A stretch of 36,773 nucleotides of DNA, taken from positions 1-36,773 of the IMG/VR virus record IMGVR_UViG_3300018815_000005; one strand, given 5' to 3'. The notes under the pieces were generated by a model. It made no database searches. It saw only the letters and a list, made by a program, of their open reading frames with translations, and was not told where the DNA came from. This document shows positions 32,191 to 36,773 of this stretch, piece after piece. The stretch comes from a virus. The first letter of the stretch is position 1. Each line of letters opens with the position of its first letter. The translations under genes and the position numbers were made by a program.

Positions 32191-33245
32191 TTGATGACAA
32201 TCTTTGGATACAGATCATTTATTGTGAAGTTGCCAAGTGTCCTCACTTTGCCTGCATCAATGTGGCCTCCTGGTTTGATCAAATCTTCTCTTGTGGTCAC
32301 AATGTAATTGTAACGCGGATCAATAAACAGCATATAATCAGTTTTTATGTACCCATCTGCATTGAGCTTCAGCAGTGCAATGTTAATTTGCTTCACGTCA
32401 CCGGTACGGAACAACTGATCATTGAAGTATTTTTCAGCCATAGATGCATTATTTGCATATATGCTGTTGAGCTTCTTAATTGCATATGATACAAATTCTT
32501 GCTTGTTGTCCACAGCATTGTAGCTGGCAAGCAAAATGTCACCCATTCGAATGTTCAGACCTTGATCAATTTGTTTCAATTTATCTGGGTTTCTGATGAA
32601 AGGATCTAGAAAAAGAGTTTTCAACAACTTCATGCCACCCCGGCCTGATTGCTGTCCCAGATGCCCTTCATTTTTTTTCACCTCTATCTTCTTGTCTGCA
32701 TGCACCAAATCACCACCAGTGGTGCTGTTGAACACATCACTGAATACAATGGCAAACAAAATTTCACCAGGACCCACACTGTTACCACCTGCATCTCGCA
32801 GCTCATTCAAACCAGATAAATTGCCTATGAGTGCATCAGACAATCCTTTGCCACGTGCCAAGACAGCCACGTTGCCAGCAAGATGGTCATTGAATTTTAA
32901 ATCATTCTTGGTGTTAATGAATTCAACAAATTTCTTGAGATCTTCATCACTGCTATCAAAAATTGTTGACAACAGCACATTGTACCCTTTGCCTTGAAAA
33001 GCTGCAGCTGTATATTTCTTGCTGGTAAGAAATGATTGTATGGCACCTTCATATGAGGCATCACGTATCTCTTTTTTGAGCTTATCTGCAGTAGCATCTG
33101 GCACCTTGAATTCATCCACATTCTTCTCTTGATCCTTTTGAATTAAGACAGTGGCATCCTCTCTTACAAACAACACTCTGGTGTTGGAGGACTGCAGAAC
33201 CTCGTCAAGCTTGGACTGTAAACTTATATACTTCTTGATGGGCAT
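32187..33245 (-). CDS. PD-(D/E)XK-like nuclease-fold protein, putative
   Basis: A 352-residue protein. Its centre has the pattern GPGE (158-161), GGDL with Asp179, and EVK (188-190), followed by GHLGQQSGRGG. Spacing of Asp to E-x-K and the GxGE element match PD-(D/E)XK nucleases found in marine phages. The flanks are helical and unassigned. The start is the second of two adjacent ATGs, 6 bases after GATAAATA. It is coupled to the ligase-like gene. A structural role cannot be excluded. Confidence 0.55.
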   Translation of the reverse strand: MPIKKYISLQSKLDEVLQSSNTRVLFVREDATVLIQKDQEKNVDEFKVPDATADKLKKEIRDASYEGAIQSFLTSKKYTAAAFQGKGYNVLLSTIFDSSDEDLKKFVEFINTKNDLKFNDHLAGNVAVLARGKGLSDALIGNLSGLNELRDAGGNSVGPGEILFAIVFSDVFNSTTGGDLVHADKKIEVKKNEGHLGQQSGRGGMKLLKTLFLDPFIRNPDKLKQIDQGLNIRMGDILLASYNAVDNKQEFVSYAIKKLNSIYANNASMAEKYFNDQLFRTGDVKQINIALLKLNADGYIKTDYMLFIDPRYNYIVTTREDLIKPGGHIDAGKVRTLGNFTINDLYPKIVIK

Positions 33246-33251
33246 CATGGT

Positions 33252-33259
33252 TATTTATC
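33252..33259 (-). promoter_or_regulatory. T4-type late promoter octamer
   Basis: GATAAATA on the minus strand, 6 bases before the ATG at 33245 and 3 before the ATG at 33248. Confidence 0.58.
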
Positions 33260-33267
33260 TATAATCA

Positions 33268-33305
33268 TAAAAAAACCCTTACGCTCAGGGCATAAGGGCT
33301 TTTCT
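33268..33305 (-). terminator. intrinsic terminator, minus strand
   Basis: On the minus strand CCCTTA and TAAGGG (33298-33293 and 33281-33276) pair, with a run of seven T after them. It would stop minus-strand transcription coming from 34026 before the nuclease-like gene. The plus strand has only a short T stretch. Confidence 0.6.
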
Positions 33306-33388
33306 ATGTAACACACCACCACCAACCACTCTATGATAAGTGCTTTTATAATGTATTCAAGCATTTTATAAAGATAAATATGTACACC

Positions 33389-33502
33389 ATGACCTTCAAG
33401 CAATACATGAGTAAGAAAAGTAAAAACAAGAAACCCAAGAAAAAGATCAAAGAATTTCCCAAATACAAGGGTGACATGCCTGTTGCAGAGAAATACAGTT
33501 GA
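33389..33502 (+). CDS. 37-residue highly basic protein
   Basis: Reads MTFKQYMSKKSKNKKPKKK then a short tail ending EKYS. About a third of residues are Lys. GATAAATA at 33373-33380 lies 8 bases before the ATG. It is probably a late nucleic-acid-binding or packaged peptide, by composition only. Confidence 0.5.
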   Translation: MTFKQYMSKKSKNKKPKKKIKEFPKYKGDMPVAEKYS

Positions 33503-33530
33503 AATACAATAGATCTGCATAAATCACCAT

Positions 33531-33728
33531 ATGCAAACAAACTTAATTGAAACCATTACTCAGTTGGCCGCAGCTTTAACCACAGATTGTGAGAAGTTTT
33601 TCGTCAAGGAGCAGAATGCTGCTTCCTCGAGACTTCGCAAAGGCCTCAAAGCCATTGTGGATGTGTGCAAGGCAGAGCGCAAGAACATTACGGAAGTCCG
33701 TAATGCACGCAAAGCTAAAAAAGCTTAA
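33531..33728 (+). CDS. histone H1-like small basic protein
   Basis: A 65-residue protein with a helical N-terminal part (MQTNLIETITQLAAAL) and a basic C-terminus (RLRKGLKAIVDVCKAERKN, then ARKAKKA). It resembles the short histone-H1/Hc1-like proteins of marine phages. It likely binds DNA late in infection. The start lies 5 bases after CATAAATC, a late-octamer variant. It overlaps the end of the convergent gene by 14 bases. Confidence 0.65.
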   Translation: MQTNLIETITQLAAALTTDCEKFFVKEQNAASSRLRKGLKAIVDVCKAERKNITEVRNARKAKKA

Positions 33729-34026
33729 ATCCAATACACTCTAGCAGATGGCACACATTACCTGATGTAATGCTATCTGCTAGAACTGTGGGTGCATAGT
33801 TAGATTCTGCATCAATGCGCAGCCCGCTCTCTTCACCCACCTGCAGAATATCTTCAACAAATTCCATGGGCCAGCCTTTGAGATAGTTGTAGTACATGTC
33901 CTTGTTGTTGTCTGTTTCCAGCACAACAGAATAGCCACAGAACACATGTGCATAAAAGGTTAACTCTCTAAAAGACAACCTGCTAGTAGGTGGATTGCAC
34001 AAATCTGCATTGATTATCAAATTCAT
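33715..34026 (-). CDS. unknown small protein
   Basis: A 103-residue protein (MNLIINADLCNPPTSR ...) with five cysteines and no recognised domain. TCTAAATA lies 10 bases before its ATG, and a perfect 10-bp inverted repeat sits immediately upstream of that octamer, so its expression may be controlled. Confidence 0.58.
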   Translation of the reverse strand: MNLIINADLCNPPTSRLSFRELTFYAHVFCGYSVVLETDNNKDMYYNYLKGWPMEFVEDILQVGEESGLRIDAESNYAPTVLADSITSGNVCHLLECIGFKLF

Positions 34027-34044
34027 GCGTGTGAATTATTTAGA

Positions 34045-34071
34045 CAGCAGTTCACAATTATTGAACTGCTG
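34045..34071. promoter_or_regulatory. perfect 10-bp inverted repeat, possible operator
   Basis: CAGCAGTTCA (34045-34054) and TGAACTGCTG (34062-34071) with a 7-base loop. There is no T run. It abuts the late-like octamer (34044-34037) of the minus-strand gene and lies 60 bases before the adhesin start. Confidence 0.55.
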
Positions 34072-34131
34072 TGCATAGTTAACCGCACATTCAGATGGAT
34101 AATATTCATTTTTTCTGTTAAATAATAACAA

Positions 34132-36327
34132 GTGAAGATCAGTTCCAGTTACAAGAATGTTGCTAATGGCAGTAACTACACCGAGAGCATCAGAATATCT
34201 GCTGCACCTCTGCTCATTGCCAATGCTCTGGTGAATCAAACCATTCTGAACAATCTGTCCACACTCACATTCAACTACCCAGCTCTCACTTCCAATACAG
34301 ATGCACCAGTGCTGTTGTCTGGTGCACCCCTGTACATCACCAATGTGTACTACACAAACACTACAATGGATGCATACACTCTGCCATTGGGTGTGGAGGT
34401 GGATCTCACCCTGCTTGGTTACAGATTCAATTTTACAAATGGTATTTACTTGAGTGGGTCTTTTTTTGATAAAATATCAAGTGGTGTCATCATATCAAAC
34501 TTTCTCAGCTCATTTGCAGAGATTACTGATTTTGTAAATGTGGCCAGCCTGTCCACTGCCTTCCAGCCATTCTCTGGTTATGAATTTATTAATTATGACA
34601 TAGACAGCGACAACAAGCTGTCACTGATACTGCCACCATTCACAGCTGATGCTGAGCTCAGCATTGTCATCAAAGATCGTGGTGGGTATGATGCAGCAAA
34701 TATTAACTTGATCACGGCCACCCCCACACCCACCATATCTCTGACACCCACTGTGACACCTACAAATACTCCTACCATATCTCTGACACCTACTAACACT
34801 GTGACCCCCACTGTGACCCCCACTGTGTCACCCACCTTGACGCCCACAAATACCCCCACGGTCACAGTTACACAGACGCCCACTGTGACAGTCACAACCA
34901 CGCCCACTGTGACAGTCACAACCACACCCACAGTGACTCCCACCAATACCGTGACACCCACTGTGACTGTGACTCCCACCAACACTGTGACACCCACACG
35001 CACTGCAACACCCACTGTGACACCTACCAACACTGTGACACCTACTGTGACTGTAACACCCACCAACACTGTGACTCCTACTGTGACTGTAACACCCACA
35101 GTGACACCCACAGTGACACCACATGATGCATTCAGTCCCATCACATTGCTTGGCAATCAAGGCATATATGAGATACCCATAAACACAGGCAGTCCCTTTG
35201 TTAATTATGTTACTTTCTCGTACGATAATTTCGACATCCCGGACAGATACATCTGGTATGATAGCAGAAACAAGAGAGTGTTGCATGACACAGGATTCAG
35301 AGGCAATTCTGCATACAATGCTGCACTCAATGCATTAGGATATGATGCAGTGGTGGGACCAACCACAGGCCAAGAGTCTTTCATCAACCTGTCAAACATA
35401 TACACATTGCCGTCCAATCTGGACACCTGGTATGTGACATTGTGTGTGATTGCACCACTGGTGAACTCATCATGGCTTGTCACTGTTGAAGACTCTGTGC
35501 TATTTGCACTGCCAGTTGCACCAGCCATATGGCTTGATTCAAGTCGCAGTGACACTGTGCTGGATGCATCTGGCAACCCGTGTGCACCAGATGCACCAGT
35601 GGCCACATGGCGGGACTTGAGCATAAACAACAGACACTTCTCACAGAACACCAGCAGTGCCAGGCCGTTGCTGTCATCTTATGCTGGCATGAATTACATC
35701 AAGTTTAATTCTGCCAATCTAACTGCCTTGACTGGCAACAGCAATTCTCTCACTTTCTCCAATGGTGTTTCTGGTGTGACTCTGGTGTCTGTGTCACAGT
35801 TTGGCAATGCAAACGTTGCTTTTGCCACTGTGCCTGAAACTATTTTTGCAAATACTGTGGGCATTGGCCAAGGCAATGGTTCCAGAATTAAATTCATGTC
35901 CACTCCTGTGCGAGTCAAGGTGCCTGGCATTCCTGGCAATCCAGGCAATGATGGCTTCTTCTTCTCTTCTGGAGGCAGAAGAACTGATACAGATGAGAAT
36001 GATGGTGGCGCGCCATTGGACATAACCACAGCCACGGTGAAGAATCTTGTTACACCAGGTGTATTTGCAGCCACCATCAATTATGCTGCTGCTCAAGTGC
36101 AACTGTTCTTCAATGAAGCTGCTGCTGGCACTGACCCTGCATTCCAAACACCTGGCAATGTGTCATCCACCAATGCCTCCAAGGCTGCCATGGGACGCCG
36201 ATTCATTGGTACAGAACCCTTCTATCACAATGGTGTCATTGGAGAATTCATAGCTTATGAAAGAATACTCACACCAGCAGAATTAACTACCATCACCCTA
36301 TACTTGTCCAGCAAGTGGGGCATATAA
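34132..36327 (+). CDS. LamG-like adhesin with a long Val/Thr/Pro linker
   Basis: A 731-residue virion protein. An N-terminal beta domain (1-190) is followed by a stalk of about 135 residues (194-330) made of TPT and TVTPT repeats, and then a C-terminal region. The last 240 residues (from APAIWLDSS to [14 protein letters not shown]) form a LamG/concanavalin-like lectin domain, which binds sugars. A Pro/Gly patch ([12 protein letters not shown]) lies within it. It probably displays a glycan-binding head on a stiff extended stalk. The start is GTG 34132, 7 bases after TTAAATA. Confidence 0.82.
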   Translation: MKISSSYKNVANGSNYTESIRISAAPLLIANALVNQTILNNLSTLTFNYPALTSNTDAPVLLSGAPLYITNVYYTNTTMDAYTLPLGVEVDLTLLGYRFNFTNGIYLSGSFFDKISSGVIISNFLSSFAEITDFVNVASLSTAFQPFSGYEFINYDIDSDNKLSLILPPFTADAELSIVIKDRGGYDAANINLITATPTPTISLTPTVTPTNTPTISLTPTNTVTPTVTPTVSPTLTPTNTPTVTVTQTPTVTVTTTPTVTVTTTPTVTPTNTVTPTVTVTPTNTVTPTRTATPTVTPTNTVTPTVTVTPTNTVTPTVTVTPTVTPTVTPHDAFSPITLLGNQGIYEIPINTGSPFVNYVTFSYDNFDIPDRYIWYDSRNKRVLHDTGFRGNSAYNAALNALGYDAVVGPTTGQESFINLSNIYTLPSNLDTWYVTLCVIAPLVNSSWLVTVEDSVLFALPVAPAIWLDSSRSDTVLDASGNPCAPDAPVATWRDLSINNRHFSQNTSSARPLLSSYAGMNYIKFNSANLTALTGNSNSLTFSNGVSGVTLVSVSQFGNANVAFATVPETIFANTVGIGQGNGSRIKFMSTPVRVKVPGIPGNPGNDGFFFSSGGRRTDTDENDGGAPLDITTATVKNLVTPGVFAATINYAAAQVQLFFNEAAAGTDPAFQTPGNVSSTNASKAAMGRRFIGTEPFYHNGVIGEFIAYERILTPAELTTITLYLSSKWGI
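34711..35121 (+). repeat. low-complexity Thr/Pro/Val-coding repeat
   Basis: About 410 bp of short imperfect units such as ACTGTGACACCCAC, coding TVTPT/TNTVTPT. It creates a long false open frame on the minus strand. Confidence 0.9.
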
Positions 36328-36354
36328 AATATACAAAATTGCAATATTGCAAAA

Positions 36355-36504
36355 TTATTTGTTGCGTTTTGAATTGAGCTTTTCTAACTGCTTGAGCACA
36401 TCTGCATAATACTTGCTGGTCTTGTGTGCATCCAATTTGAACAATATGGTTTCACACTCTGTTTTGCACAAGTGTGATGTCTTTTTTCCCGTGCGTTTGG
36501 CCAT
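36355..36504 (-). CDS. 49-residue basic protein, unknown
   Basis: Reads MAKRTGKKTSHLCKTEC ... LNSKRNK, lysine-rich and helical with two close cysteines. CATAAGTA lies 5 bases before its ATG, an exact match in spacing to the late module. It is convergent with the adhesin gene. Confidence 0.6.
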   Translation of the reverse strand: MAKRTGKKTSHLCKTECETILFKLDAHKTSKYYADVLKQLEKLNSKRNK

Positions 36505-36509
36505 GACAT

Positions 36510-36517
36510 TACTTATG
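36510..36517 (-). promoter_or_regulatory. late promoter variant octamer
   Basis: CATAAGTA, then ATGTC, then the ATG at 36504. Confidence 0.5.
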
Positions 36518-36535
36518 GCCTGCAAATGCTAATTG

Positions 36536-36739
36536 TTACAGCTTGGCAAGAGAGGCACTGAGCTTCTTGTTGAACTGCTTGTGAAAAGTGTTTGAGAAAT
36601 TCTCAATGGCTTTGTTGGCAGCTTCAACACCTTGCTTGTTGATGATCTTCTGAATGTCCGAGGAATCAATGAGCGTGGTGAAGGTTTCCAATTCTCTGTT
36701 GTCTTCTGTCTTGATGACTGTTTCAATGACTAATTTCAT
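36536..36739 (-). CDS. 67-residue helical protein, unknown
   Basis: Reads MKLVIETVIKTEDNRE ... with a helix KAIENFSNTFHKQFNKKL. No motif recognised. CATAAGTA lies 5 bases before the ATG, as in the next gene downstream, which supports this frame over an overlapping one ending at 36529. Confidence 0.6.
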   Translation of the reverse strand: MKLVIETVIKTEDNRELETFTTLIDSSDIQKIINKQGVEAANKAIENFSNTFHKQFNKKLSASLAKL

Positions 36740-36744
36740 GCAGC

Positions 36745-36752
36745 TACTTATG
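36745..36752 (-). promoter_or_regulatory. late promoter variant octamer
   Basis: CATAAGTA, then GCTGC, then the ATG at 36739. Confidence 0.5.
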
Positions 36753-36773
36753 CCATCACATGCAAATGGCCAC

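Noticed and set aside
34036-34239. 67-codon minus-strand frame before the adhesin
   Set aside because: Its start half is antisense to the adhesin gene and its end is formed by the inverted repeat; no promoter or motif.
34593-35156. 187-codon open frame on the minus strand rich in Val and Gly
   Set aside because: It is the antisense of the Thr/Pro repeat; the low-complexity DNA keeps all frames open.

Overview
The window is a stretch of a tailed, T4-like (gp23-type) bacteriophage genome. The evidence is the head block of prohead protease gp21, a scaffold-like gp22 and major capsid protein gp23, a gp5-like baseplate hub, several fibre or adhesin genes, class Ia ribonucleotide reductase (NrdA/NrdB), a lysis cassette, three tRNAs, a tmRNA, and many copies of a T4-late-promoter-like octamer. 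The DNA is AT-rich and the gene set resembles marine T4-like phages of Proteobacteria. The host cannot be fixed from the sequence; a pelagimyophage- or cyanophage-like relative is my best guess.

Layout. 1-6.4 kb (+): DinG/XPD-like helicase, repeat-bearing virion protein, gp21, a 50-residue head-core protein, gp22-like scaffold, gp23, a strong terminator, and a small virion-like protein. 6.4-11.2 kb (-): a tightly packed seven-gene run, read in transcription order as DpdA-like guanine transglycosylase, PurN-fold formyltransferase (DpdN-like), Nmad1/DUF1599 protein, coiled-coil peptide, P-loop kinase, radical SAM protein, QueF. 11.3-13.7 kb (+): gp5-like hub. 13.7-16.3 kb (-): small protein, tmRNA, M15 endolysin, two lipoproteins and two small membrane proteins (lysis cassette), tRNA-Ala. 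16.4-23.4 kb (mostly -): methyltransferase, tRNA-Ser, tRNA-Thr (+), DUF5856-like protein, nrdB, an FkbM methyltransferase wedged between nrdB and nrdA, nrdA, and three unknown genes. 23.4-24.8 kb (+): S74-chaperone fibre. 24.8-33.2 kb (-): GH24 lysozyme, 3D-domain protein, purine phosphoribosyltransferase, an 844-residue YadA-like fibre, a 548-residue unknown, a ligase-fold protein and a PD-(D/E)XK-like protein. 33.4-36.7 kb: small basic proteins and a Val/Thr/Pro-linker LamG adhesin (+), with small genes on the minus strand.

How it works together. The most exciting system is the 6.4-11.2 kb operon. QueF makes preQ1, the DpdA-like enzyme would place a 7-deazaguanine in DNA, and the DpdN-like formyltransferase would formylate its aminomethyl group. 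That predicts guanine hypermodification of the fdPreQ1 type, protecting phage DNA from restriction. The operon also holds a radical SAM enzyme, a kinase and Nmad1, which could add undescribed steps. It has its own strong sigma70-like promoter, whereas virion and lysis genes use late promoters.

A second genome-wide signal is geometric. Octamers of the form NNTAA(A/G)TA lie usually 5 bases, and often 5-7, before the start codon of at least seventeen genes. By T4 geometry this puts transcription start at or next to the start codon, so many mRNAs should be leaderless or nearly so. The spacing also decides several start codons. The capsid gene is the exception, with a real leader and Shine-Dalgarno sequence.
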